From Lacrimispora sp. 210928-DFI.3.58 (GTDB lineage Bacteria > Bacillota > Clostridia > Lachnospirales > Lachnospiraceae), in the NCBI RefSeq assembly GCF_020554865.1, contig NZ_JAJCIC010000029.1, positions 1 through 57,102 on the forward strand: a stretch of 57,102 bases of DNA, given 5' to 3'. Positions 34,102 to 41,438 of the stretch are shown here, one piece after another; position 1 is the stretch's first letter; each line of letters starts with the position of its first letter. Below the pieces are notes generated by a model, which made no database searches, was not told the DNA's origin, and saw nothing but the letters and a program-made list of their open reading frames with translations. The translations under genes and the position numbers were made by a program.

Positions 34102-35371
34102 TGTCCTCCTCCAATTTCCGGGTGCCCCATTCCATATCGTCAGAGCAGAGCATAAGGCCTAGCAATCGGATAGGAACCATGACAACAGTTAAAACAAGGA
34201 TGAATACTGGAAGCAGTAATGTATAATACCACTTCACACTTCTCATAACCTTAATATTTCGTGAACCAAAACTAATGATACAACCAAGAAGAATAAAGAG
34301 AATGATCTGCCACCATGGAGCGGTATATGCCAATGTTGGAATCGCGCAGCCAAGTATATTTAACACCTTGCAAATTATAGTATTGGCATAAACGCTAACC
34401 AGCATCATCGGACTAATCATATCTGACCAGTAAATAAAGCACATCAGCTTGGCGTTTTTTAACATCCAAGGAGTCATTCTCAGATTGTTATACTGTGAAC
34501 CTTCCGACCATCTTAACTGCTGCCTGATAAATTTTTTCCATTCGGTGGGCGCATCTGTATAAATTACTGAGGTGTCTTGCATAACTGTTTTGTACCCCTT
34601 TCGGAGCGTCAGGTTTGTGAGGCTTCTGTCATCGGATACTTCTTTGTGAAATCCCATGAATGTCTCATTCATAAAGTCATACATCACATCTATCAAAATC
34701 TGAGTACGGAAAGCAATTGTCCTGCCGGGAAGGCAGCCCACTTTGCCTGTAACGCTCATTGCTTTCATCGTTCCTTCAGCTCTGATCTCTTCAAGCAAAT
34801 TTGCAAACATGGTTACGAGTTTGCGGTCAGGATCAAGTATTTTCTGTCTGGTTGTAACACCGCCAATTTTTTGATCACAAGCAAAAGGCTTCAGCAACTC
34901 GGACAAAGTATCCTCTGTCCATACCGTATCACTATCCACAAGCACTGTTATATCGGAATTCGGATTAATGTGCTCCATTGCCACACGGATCCCATTTCTC
35001 TTACCGGCAACAGGTGTATAATAATGCTGAACAGGAGTAAAGCAAATTGGTAAATTCCTGTTGAAATCTACACACAGGTTTTCAAGCCCCTCGTTTTTTG
35101 GCCCATTAATGACAACTATAATCTCAGACGGATTCTGGCGTGCTATTTTCATCAGAACACTATAAAATAGATCTAATGGTTCGTCAACGACTGGGAGCAG
35201 CACCGATGTAAAATAATTTATTTCTTTATCTTCATAATCATATGGCTTATATCGAATAGCATGGAAAAATACTATTCCCCATCGAATGAAAATGAATGCG
35301 AAGAAAAACATAAAGAGGTGAAGGTTATGAGTTTTGATATAATCCTCGACCATCAAGAAAAATGTGTACAT
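34079..35371 (-). CDS. Processive GT2 polysaccharide synthase, hyaluronan-synthase-like
   Basis: 430 residues from ATG TAC ACA. One N-terminal membrane helix (about 12-32), a cytoplasmic GT-A domain, and four to five C-terminal helices. Motifs of processive beta-glycosyltransferases are present: DSDT metal site, GCLPGRTIAFR acceptor loop, DDRSLTN with the catalytic Asp, and QQLRW (QxxRW). The DDR-LTN form resembles NodC/hyaluronan synthases rather than cellulose synthases. With the UDP-glucose dehydrogenase gene just upstream, a glucuronic-acid-containing polymer is the best guess; the second sugar is unknown. Confidence 0.85.
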   Translation of the reverse strand: MYTFFLMVEDYIKTHNLHLFMFFFAFIFIRWGIVFFHAIRYKPYDYEDKEINYFTSVLLPVVDEPLDLFYSVLMKIARQNPSEIIVVINGPKNEGLENLCVDFNRNLPICFTPVQHYYTPVAGKRNGIRVAMEHINPNSDITVLVDSDTVWTEDTLSELLKPFACDQKIGGVTTRQKILDPDRKLVTMFANLLEEIRAEGTMKAMSVTGKVGCLPGRTIAFRTQILIDVMYDFMNETFMGFHKEVSDDRSLTNLTLRKGYKTVMQDTSVIYTDAPTEWKKFIRQQLRWSEGSQYNNLRMTPWMLKNAKLMCFIYWSDMISPMMLVSVYANTIICKVLNILGCAIPTLAYTAPWWQIILFILLGCIISFGSRNIKVMRSVKWYYTLLLPVFILVLTVVMVPIRLLGLMLCSDDMEWGTRKLEEDNDKVEVP

Positions 35372-35392
35372 TACAATCACCGCCTCGCCGGG

Positions 35393-36580
35393 TCAATCTC
35401 TTCCAAAGATGTCTCTTGTATAAACCTTATACATAACTTCCGAGAGTTCACTGGAAACTCTATTAGCAACAATAACATCACATGAACGCTTAAACTCCGC
35501 AAAAGAATGTACAACCTTATAACCCATAAACTCTGCGGCATCGCCTAATAAGGGTTCATATATTACAATTTCTTGTTTTTCTTTGGAAAGCCCCTCCATA
35601 ACACCCCAAACAGCACTTGAACGGAAATTGTCAGAATTAGACTTTGCCGTTAAGCGGTAAATACCAACTGTGCCAGGATGTTTATTCAGAATTCCCTTTA
35701 TGACATGGCCTTTTTTGGTGTGGTTTGCCTGACACACAGCGGTAATCAAATTTTCAGGAATATCATGAAAACTTGATTTCAACTGCTTTGTATCTTTCGG
35801 GAGGCAATATCCGCCATAGCCAAAAGATGGATTGTTATAATGCTTACCAATTCGAGGATCATGACAAATTGCATCTATGATGTTCTTTGTACTTAACCCA
35901 TTCATTTCTGCAAAGGTATCCAATTCGTTAAAGAACGCAACACGCATGGCTAAATAAGTATTAGCGAAAAGTTTAGCGGCTTCTGCTTCATCAAGCCCTA
36001 TAATCAAGACGGGAATATCTTCTTTATTTGCGCACTCTTGCAAGATGGTTGAAAAAACCTGTGCATGGATAACCATAGCAGGGTCTGCAATATCTGTACC
36101 AACAACAATTCTGGAAGGGTACAAATTGTCGTATAGGGCTTTCGTTTCTCTTAAAAATTCAGGGGAAAATAGAATGTGGCTGGTGTTATATTTTTTTCGC
36201 ACACTCCTTGTATACCCAACAGGAACCGTACTTTTGATGATCATAATGCAATGATCATTATTTGCCATACAAATTTCTATGGTGGAATCAACCGCATGAG
36301 TATCAAAGCTATTGGTTTCATCCTCATAATTAGTAGGTGTTGTAATAATTACATACTCGGCGTCTTTATATGCTATTGCCGTATCTACAGTGGCTGTCAA
36401 ATTTAGTTTTCTTTCGGCAAAAAACTTTTCGAGATATACGTCCTGAACGGGAGAAATACGGGAATTAACTTTCGCAACCTTTTCTTCATCAATATCAAGC
36501 ACTATTACTTCATGCTTTTGGCCTAACAGAGTGGCAAGAGATAACCCCACATAACCTGCGCCTACAACAGTAATTTGCAT
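35393..36580 (-). CDS. UDP-glucose 6-dehydrogenase
   Basis: 395 residues behind AAAGGTGG. N-terminal NAD-binding GAGYVGLSLATLL with acidic LDIDEEK, the STVPVGYT motif, and catalytic cysteine in YGGYCLPKDTKQL. It belongs to the shorter UDP-glucose/GDP-mannose dehydrogenase group. It makes UDP-glucuronate in the cytoplasm. It lies between the phase-variable small gene and the GT2 synthase, so it supplies the synthase's precursor. Confidence 0.9.
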   Translation of the reverse strand: MQITVVGAGYVGLSLATLLGQKHEVIVLDIDEEKVAKVNSRISPVQDVYLEKFFAERKLNLTATVDTAIAYKDAEYVIITTPTNYEDETNSFDTHAVDSTIEICMANNDHCIMIIKSTVPVGYTRSVRKKYNTSHILFSPEFLRETKALYDNLYPSRIVVGTDIADPAMVIHAQVFSTILQECANKEDIPVLIIGLDEAEAAKLFANTYLAMRVAFFNELDTFAEMNGLSTKNIIDAICHDPRIGKHYNNPSFGYGGYCLPKDTKQLKSSFHDIPENLITAVCQANHTKKGHVIKGILNKHPGTVGIYRLTAKSNSDNFRSSAVWGVMEGLSKEKQEIVIYEPLLGDAAEFMGYKVVHSFAEFKRSCDVIVANRVSSELSEVMYKVYTRDIFGRD

Positions 36581-36608
36581 AGCATTCTAACCACCTTTCT
36601 ATTCAAAT

Positions 36609-36893
36609 TCATTCTCGGCTCGGATGACGTTGCAAACCGCTGCAGTGTTCCGATAGATGCTTCATCAACGTTTCTTTCGCGGCGGATGCATCCGCTTGCT
36701 GGGAAAGACCCGTCAGATAAGCCAAGGCGTCATTCCACGTTTTTAGCGAAAAGGCTTCCGAAGGAACATGTAAAAGCTCCCTGGACAGATGGAATTGCTC
36801 CCATGGGCTGAGATACCGCAAATCCGACAGATACCCACATCCGGCCTTCTGGGCCAAGCACTCCAACAATTCTACCGACCATCTTTCTTCCAC
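36609..36893 (-). CDS. First gene of the polysaccharide operon; N-terminus supplied by DNA inversion
   Basis: In the sequenced orientation the best start is a GTG eight bases after AGGAGG, giving 94 residues (MEERWSVELLECLAQ onward, helical, with CGYLSDLRYLSPWEQF). The frame stays open upstream to a TAA just inside the invertible segment. If that segment flips, the frame is joined to ATG GAA CCA CAG behind AAGGGGG and yields 127 residues. Thus the full protein exists only in the ON state. No family is recognised. It could be an antiterminator, an assembly factor or a regulator of the recombinase. Confidence 0.65.
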   Translation of the reverse strand: MEERWSVELLECLAQKAGCGYLSDLRYLSPWEQFHLSRELLHVPSEAFSLKTWNDALAYLTGLSQQADASAAKETLMKHLSEHCSGLQRHPSRE

Positions 36894-36963
36894 TTTATTC
36901 ACCTCCTGCCATTTCAAAGGGAATATCCTAACCACAAACTTTCCTTTTCTGAACGATTCAATT

Positions 36964-36987
36964 ACCGCAGAATAATGATTCTGGGGT
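36964..36987. repeat. Left inverted repeat of the phase switch (IRL)
   Basis: 24 nt, ACCGCAGAATAATGATTCTG then GGGT. It matches the reverse complement of IRR at 21 of 24 positions, including 14 consecutive bases. The core GAATAATGATTC is itself an inverted repeat with a 4-bp centre, as expected for a tyrosine-recombinase crossover site. Confidence 0.85.
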
Positions 36988-37058
36988 AATCGTTACTGCT
37001 TCTAGGAAGAAAATTATTATTTTAATCAACTAAGGGCGTTCTGACAGGCATAAAAAGC

Positions 37059-37096
37059 AGACCTGCGCACATATTTCGCGGTGCAGGTCTATTTTT
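37059..37096. terminator. Hairpin terminator inside the invertible segment
   Basis: AGACCTGCGCAC pairs with GTGCAGGTCT (two-base bulge) and is followed by ATTTTTCG; the minus side carries GCTTTTTATG. It blocks read-through from the recombinase gene into the polysaccharide operon in either orientation. Confidence 0.75.
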
Positions 37097-37131
37097 CGTA
37101 TTTATTTTGCTGTTCTATATGTAATAAATGG

Positions 37132-37160
37132 TTGAAAATCTGCTCTGATACACTTATAAT
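37132..37160 (+). promoter_or_regulatory. Switch promoter
   Basis: TTGAAA (37132-37137), 17-bp spacer, TATAAT (37155-37160). A strong sigma-A promoter. As sequenced it transcribes rightwards, antisense to the recombinase gene, and the transcript would stop at the terminator near 38242. Confidence 0.75.
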
Positions 37161-37199
37161 AGAGCTAATCAGTTCTACTTGTAACTGAGCAAGGGGGCC

Positions 37200-37235
37200 A
37201 TGGAACCACAGAATCATTATTCCGTGGTGCTATGA
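37200..37235 (+). other. Start-codon half of the split gene (OFF-state mini-ORF)
   Basis: ATG preceded by AAGGGGGCC encodes MEPQNHYSVVL and stops in the outside flank of IRR. The codons for PQNHYS lie within the inverted repeat. After inversion the same ATG reads MEPQNHYS, then (A/V)VIESFRKGK, and on into the operon's first gene. Confidence 0.7.
37205..37228. repeat. Right inverted repeat of the phase switch (IRR)
   Basis: 24 nt, ACCACAGAATCATTATTCCG then TGGT, the partner of IRL. It ends 1 bp before the stop codon of the recombinase gene. Confidence 0.85.
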
Positions 37236-38066
37236 GATCAGATGCATCCGCTGTAAGGTTCGCTCATGTTCCCGTGTGCCCATAGCTACATAGATACGCG
37301 TGGTGTCCACGGAGGCGTGTCCTAAAATATCCGCAAGATATGCCAGATTCTTTTTGATGGCATAATAGCATTTTGCAAACAAGTGCCGCAAATTGTGGGG
37401 AAAGACCTTTTCAGGATTTACCCGCGCCGCCCGGCACAGCTTTTTCATATCATGACAGATATTGCTTCGATCTAAGGGCTTTCCGGTACGGGTGCAGAAC
37501 AGATACCCCGTTCGGATGCCTTTTTCTTTGGCATAGGCGTTCAATTTCCGGCACAGCTCTTTTGTCAAGAGAATGGTGCGGATTTTGCCTTTCATGCGGA
37601 TTTCCGCTTTTCCTTTGTGCAATGCCTCCACAGTCAGAAAGGAAAGCTCACTGACCCGGATTCCGGTGGTGCAAATGGCAAGCATCACATGATACAGGCG
37701 GCTGTCCTTTTTCCTTTTGGCAGCGTCTAACAAGCGGTGGTATTCCGCTTCGGTCAAATCTCGGCTGTCATCCACAAATACCGTATGCTGGATTTTCAAA
37801 AACCTCACCTTGCAGGCCGCCAGCCCCAGGTAGTCCAGATAGGAATGAATGGCGGACAGCTTGGCATTTACGGTGCGGGCATGGTGGCTCTGTTGCAGTT
37901 GCTCTCGATATTCCAGCACCTTTGCTTTTGTAGGTTCTTCCCCCTGTAAAAATGAAAGAAACCAAACCAACTCACGAACATACTTTTGTATGGTTGCGTG
38001 AGATTTTTCATGTTCGGTCAAGTAGATGCGGTACTCCCGCAAGATTTCATTGTAATTTTGTTTCAT
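37230..38066 (-). CDS. Tyrosine recombinase, probable DNA invertase of the switch
   Basis: 278 residues, XerC/D-like. The N-terminal SAM-like domain (about 5-85) is followed by a catalytic domain with Arg in TGIRVSEL, Lys in MKGKIRTI, His-x2-Arg in HNLRH, His in LGHAS and Tyr in TRIYVAMG. It is distinct from the ICE Int. Its 3' end touches IRR, the placement typical of phase-variation invertases, so it is the likely enzyme that flips 36964-37228. In the OFF state it is transcribed against an antisense promoter. Confidence 0.88.
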   Translation of the reverse strand: MKQNYNEILREYRIYLTEHEKSHATIQKYVRELVWFLSFLQGEEPTKAKVLEYREQLQQSHHARTVNAKLSAIHSYLDYLGLAACKVRFLKIQHTVFVDDSRDLTEAEYHRLLDAAKRKKDSRLYHVMLAICTTGIRVSELSFLTVEALHKGKAEIRMKGKIRTILLTKELCRKLNAYAKEKGIRTGYLFCTRTGKPLDRSNICHDMKKLCRAARVNPEKVFPHNLRHLFAKCYYAIKKNLAYLADILGHASVDTTRIYVAMGTREHERTLQRMHLIS

Positions 38067-38241
38067 CGTGTTTTACCTCTTCTAAATTGATAGTATGAAA
38101 GTAGTATGACAGAATCTTTTATACCGTATTCTCTGCAAAGGTAAAACAAAAGAACGGGTAAGTTTAACGATGTGCTGTAGACACGGACCGTCAAGCGAAC
38201 GCGTCAAACGGATTCGGCATTTGTTTATCATTTGTTGTATG

Positions 38242-38266
38242 GAGGCCAAGGGCCTCTTATTTTTTT
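38242..38266 (+). terminator. Terminator right of the recombinase gene
   Basis: GAGGCC-AAG-GGCCTC followed by TTATTTTTTTGC. It faces rightward transcription, so it can end the antisense transcript that starts at the switch promoter in the OFF orientation. Confidence 0.7.
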
Positions 38267-38268
38267 GC

Positions 38269-38443
38269 AAATTTTTCTTTCCAAAGCGCTATTTTGCGGG
38301 TAGTTTGATGGCTTCTCAGAGTATTAGGAGTGGAGGAAAAGAAAAACAGCAAGCATAGGGAGTGTAGCCACACTCCCGGCAAACGGCTTCCCGTTTGTAT
38401 CTTGGGGAAGTCCCCAAACCCCTGAATGAATGGAGGTGAGAAA
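38269..38443 (+). other. Candidate transfer origin (oriT) upstream of mobC/relaxase
   Basis: This non-coding stretch lies immediately before the mobC-relaxase pair. It contains the palindrome GGGAGTGTAGCCACACTCCC and a second stem TTGGGGA-AG-TCCCCAA. Stable inverted repeats next to mobC fit an oriT. No nic site can be assigned by eye. Confidence 0.45.
38346..38383 (+). repeat. 38-bp element, inverted copy at 47541-47578
   Basis: ACAGCAAGCATAGGGAGTGT, continuing AGCCACACTCCCGGCAAA, is repeated exactly in reverse complement downstream of topB. It contains the GGGAGTGT/ACACTCCC hairpin. Confidence 0.85.
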
Positions 38444-38773
38444 GTGGCAAACCGAAAACGGAAGTTTGTGCTGCGCGTCCCAGTGACGCCGGAGGAACGG
38501 GCGCTGATCCAGCAGAAGATGGCCCAGCTTGGCACAAAAAACTTTTCTGCCTACGCCCGGAAAATGCTGATCGACGGCTATATCGTCCATATCGACACCG
38601 GCCCCGTCCGGGCGCAGACCGCAGAGCTGCAAAAGATCGGCGTCAACATCAACCAGATTGCAAGGCGTATCAACAGTACCGGGACTGTGTACGCGCAGGA
38701 CTTGGAGGACATCAAGGGGGCGCTGGCACAGATATGGCAGTTACAAAGATCCATCCTATCAAGTCAACGCTGA
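38444..38773 (+). CDS. mobC: MobC-like relaxosome accessory protein
   Basis: 109 residues from GTG GCA AAC, seven bases after GGAGG; an in-frame ATG six codons upstream precedes that site and is unlikely. A ribbon-helix-helix-like N-terminus (KRKFVLRVPVTPEERALIQQ) and the MobC motif IGVNINQIARRINSTG identify it. It binds oriT and helps the relaxase nick. It overlaps the relaxase gene by 40 bp. Confidence 0.88.
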   Translation: MANRKRKFVLRVPVTPEERALIQQKMAQLGTKNFSAYARKMLIDGYIVHIDTGPVRAQTAELQKIGVNINQIARRINSTGTVYAQDLEDIKGALAQIWQLQRSILSSQR

Positions 38774-40086
38774 AAAAGGCGCTGGACTACATCGAGAACC
38801 CGGACAAGACCGATGAAAAGCTGTTCGTTTCTTCCTATGGCTGTTCCTATGAAACGGCGGATATTGAATTTCAAATGCTATTAGATCAGGCGTACCAAAA
38901 GGGCAATAATCTGGCCCACCACCTGATACAAGCCTTTGAACCGGGGGAAACCACGGCGGAGCAGGCCCACGAGATCGGGCGGCAGCTTGCCGATGAAGTG
39001 CTGCAAGGCAAGTACCCCTATGTAATTACCACCCACATTGACAAGGGCCATCTGCATAACCACATCATTTTCTGCGCCGTGGATATGGCGAACCAGCGCA
39101 AGTACATTTCCAACCGCCAGACCTACGCCTTTATCCGGCGCACCAGCGACCGGCTGTGCAAGGAACACGGCCTGTCTGTGGTAAAGCCCGGCAAAGACAA
39201 GGGCAAGACCTACGCCGAGTGGGACGCACAGAAAAAGGGTAAGAGCTGGAAAGCAAAACTGAAACTTGCTATCGACGCGGCCATTCCGCAGGCCAAAGAC
39301 TTTGACGGCTTTTTGCGGCTCATGGAGGCGCAGGGCTATGAAGTCAAACAGGGCAAGTTTATTTCATTCCGCGCGCTGGCAGACGGCCTCCGTCCCGGAC
39401 AGGAACGCTTTACCCGCTGTAAGACCTTGGGGGAGGATTACACCGAGGAACGGATCACCCAGCGGATCAAGGGCATTGCCATTGACCGGGGGCCGCGCAG
39501 AAGAAGCGCCGGGGAAATCACCCTGCGGATCGCCTTGGAGGACAGTATCAAGGCCCAGCAGTCGGCGGGCTATGCGCGGTGGGCGAAGCTGCACAACTTG
39601 AAGCAGGCCGCCAATTCCTTAAACTTCATCACGGAACACCAGATCGACAGCTACGAGGGCTTGGAAAGCAGGCTGGCCGAGATCAGCGCGGCAAATGACG
39701 CGGCGGCCTCCGCCCTGAAAGACGCAGAACGCCGCCTTGGGGATATGGCGCTGCTGATAAAAAACCTCTCCGCCTACAAGCAGCTCCGGCCTGTGGCGCT
39801 GGAACTGCGAAATGCCAAAGACAAGGCCGCGTTCCGGCGGCAGCATGAAAGCCAACTGATTTTGTATGAGGCGGCGGCAAAGGCGCTCAAAGAGGCCGGG
39901 ATCACAAAGCTCCCCAACCTGTACGCCCTCAAAACCGAGTATAAAAAGCTGGACGCAGAACGGGAACGGCTGTCCGCACAGTACAGCGAAGCGAAACAGA
40001 AATTGAAAGAATACGGCATTGTCAAACAAAATGTAGACAGCATTTTGCGGACAGCGCCGGGAAAGGAGCATACGCAGGAACGATGA
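38734..40086 (+). CDS. MobP/VirD2-type relaxase
   Basis: 450 residues. The relaxase domain (about 1-180) has the three-histidine metal motif HIDKGHLHNHII and an N-terminal region with candidate nucleophile tyrosines. A basic middle region and a coiled-coil C-terminus follow. It nicks oriT and pilots the DNA strand into the conjugation channel. It overlaps mobC by 40 bp and the next gene by 4 bp. Confidence 0.92.
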   Translation: MAVTKIHPIKSTLKKALDYIENPDKTDEKLFVSSYGCSYETADIEFQMLLDQAYQKGNNLAHHLIQAFEPGETTAEQAHEIGRQLADEVLQGKYPYVITTHIDKGHLHNHIIFCAVDMANQRKYISNRQTYAFIRRTSDRLCKEHGLSVVKPGKDKGKTYAEWDAQKKGKSWKAKLKLAIDAAIPQAKDFDGFLRLMEAQGYEVKQGKFISFRALADGLRPGQERFTRCKTLGEDYTEERITQRIKGIAIDRGPRRRSAGEITLRIALEDSIKAQQSAGYARWAKLHNLKQAANSLNFITEHQIDSYEGLESRLAEISAANDAAASALKDAERRLGDMALLIKNLSAYKQLRPVALELRNAKDKAAFRRQHESQLILYEAAAKALKEAGITKLPNLYALKTEYKKLDAERERLSAQYSEAKQKLKEYGIVKQNVDSILRTAPGKEHTQER

Positions 40087-40454
40087 ACATACCGAGAATG
40101 AGTTATCCCCAATACCGCAAGGCCCGCAGGCTCACCCATGAGTGCTGCAACTACTGTAACGGAAACTGCCTCCTGCTGGACGATGGGGAGGAATGTGTCT
40201 GTGTGCAGAGTATTTCCTATTCGCTGCTGTGCCGGTGGTTCAAGGTGGCCGTCCTGCCGCTGGACGCGGCCCTGTGCGCCGAGATCACCAAAGGTCGGGA
40301 CGAGATCAAACGCTGCGCCGTCTGCGGGGCGGCGTTTACGCCCAACTCCAACCGGGCCAAATACTGCCCGGATTGCGCGGTGCAGGTACGCCGGAAGAAA
40401 GAGGCGGAGCGCCAACGAAAAAGATACCTCCTGTCTACGCATTTAGGGCGGTAA
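40083..40454 (+). CDS. Cysteine-rich VLP-domain protein
   Basis: 123 residues with many cysteines: CCNYCNGNCLLLDDGEECVC, the VLPLDAALCAEI (VLP) motif, and a C-terminal zinc-ribbon-like CAVCG ... YCPDC. It matches the Cys-rich VLP family carried by conjugative transposons. It is coupled to the relaxase by an ATGA overlap. Its role is unknown, possibly DNA binding during mobilisation. Confidence 0.8.
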   Translation: MNIPRMSYPQYRKARRLTHECCNYCNGNCLLLDDGEECVCVQSISYSLLCRWFKVAVLPLDAALCAEITKGRDEIKRCAVCGAAFTPNSNRAKYCPDCAVQVRRKKEAERQRKRYLLSTHLGR

Positions 40455-40566
40455 AAGTCCACGGAAATCAAGGTTTTTTCCGCATGGTCGGCAGGCAGGT
40501 GGATAAAGTTATCCAGTTCCCCTCAAAACGGGGTTCTAAATGCGGGAAAATGGACAAAAAAGAAGC

Positions 40567-40604
40567 GCCGGGACAAAGACAGCTTTTTAGGTCTTTGTCC
40601 CGGC
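40567..40604 (+). terminator. Hairpin after the mobilisation genes
   Basis: GCCGGGACAAAGAC pairs perfectly with GTCTTTGTCCCGGC (14 bp, 10-nt loop). No strong T-run follows, so it may be a terminator or a processed RNA end. Confidence 0.55.
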
Positions 40605-40619
40605 TGAATGATTTTGGTA

Positions 40620-40648
40620 TGGACACTGATTTTGTGCAATGCTATAAT
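40620..40648 (+). promoter_or_regulatory. Promoter of the acetyltransferase gene
   Basis: TGGACA (40620-40625), 17-bp spacer, TATAAT (40643-40648), 27 bp before the start codon. The cargo gene has its own sigma-A promoter. Confidence 0.7.
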
Positions 40649-40675
40649 TGAGTAAATTTGAATTGAGGTGTACTT

Positions 40676-41182
40676 ATGCTTTATTATAGAACTCTGGAAT
40701 TAAACCAAATAGAAGATTTTTGGAAGTTATTAAACACTTTGGACGCTGAAACAGATTATATGATGTATGAACCAAATGAGAGAACCCAGACCACAAATGT
40801 TCAAGAACTAAAAAATGATATTGAAAATAATGTGATTTGTGGAAGTGATTTTTTACAAGTGGCAATGGAAAATCAAAAAATGGTTGGCTATATTCGGGCA
40901 GAACGGGGAAAGTTTAATCGGATTCTTCATACAGCATATATTGTAGTAGGCATTTTGAAAGATTATAGAGGTAAAGGAATCGGTACATCTTTTTTTGAAA
41001 TGCTGAATTGTTGGGCAAAGGAAAATGGAATTAAGAGACTGGAACTTACTGTTGAATGTTGCAATGAAACAGCAAGACACTTGTATGAAAAAAGTGGTTT
41101 TAAGATTGAGGGAACAAGGGAGAAATCCATGTTCGTCAACGGCTCCTTTGTTGATGAATTTTATATGGCAAAAATTTTGTGA
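40676..41182 (+). CDS. GNAT-family N-acetyltransferase
   Basis: 168 residues behind TTGAGGTG. GNAT fold with acetyl-CoA loop DYRGKGIGTSFFEML and the C-terminal NETARHLYEKSGFKIEGT motif. The substrate (antibiotic, amino acid or ribosomal protein) cannot be told. It is AT-rich between GC-rich ICE genes and brings its own promoter, so it is a late insertion and may be a resistance-type cargo. Confidence 0.88.
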   Translation: MLYYRTLELNQIEDFWKLLNTLDAETDYMMYEPNERTQTTNVQELKNDIENNVICGSDFLQVAMENQKMVGYIRAERGKFNRILHTAYIVVGILKDYRGKGIGTSFFEMLNCWAKENGIKRLELTVECCNETARHLYEKSGFKIEGTREKSMFVNGSFVDEFYMAKIL

Positions 41183-41188
41183 AAAAGA

Positions 41189-41233
41189 AATGCCGGACGC
41201 AGAGGCTTTGACACCTCCGCGCCCGGCATTTTG
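41189..41233. terminator. Bidirectional terminator
   Basis: AATGCCGG pairs with CCGGCATT, extended by imperfect inner pairing, with T-runs on both sides. It separates the convergent acetyltransferase and TTRAP genes. Confidence 0.75.
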
Positions 41234-41234
41234 C

Positions 41235-41435
41235 TTATTCGTCTGTGAAGTGGAACCGCTGCGCCGCAAAGTCGGCGTCGCTCATGGCGTCCAGCTTATC
41301 GGCGGTCTGGCAGGCCAGCGCCGCCATTTCCTTGTCCATGTCCGGCAAAGCTGCCCGGAGATTTGCCGCCGTCCTGCGGCGGTCAGCATTGTGGTACAGA
41401 CAGATCAGGTTTTCTTCTTCCACGGTGAAATACAT
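41235..41435 (-). CDS. Transposon-transfer-assisting (TTRAP-like) protein
   Basis: 66 residues: MYFTVEEENLICLYHN, a helical middle, and KLDAMSDADFAAQRF at the end, matching the small transposon-transfer-assisting family of Tn1549-like elements. It starts 3 bp after the stop of the giant antirestriction gene, so it is the end of that operon. Molecular role unknown. Confidence 0.75.
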   Translation of the reverse strand: MYFTVEEENLICLYHNADRRRTAANLRAALPDMDKEMAALACQTADKLDAMSDADFAAQRFHFTDE

Positions 41436-41438
41436 TCC

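Larger units (their letters stand above)
36964..37228. promoter_or_regulatory. Invertible DNA segment (promoter/start-codon switch), OFF orientation
   Basis: 217 bp between 24-nt inverted repeats. It contains a sigma-A promoter, ribosome-binding site and ATG pointing rightwards, away from the polysaccharide operon, and a central hairpin terminator. Inversion would place -35/-10 on the minus strand at about 37060-37032, the terminator upstream of it (37133-37102), and the ATG at about 36992-36990 in frame with the operon's first gene. The recombinase gene abuts the right repeat. Confidence 0.85.
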
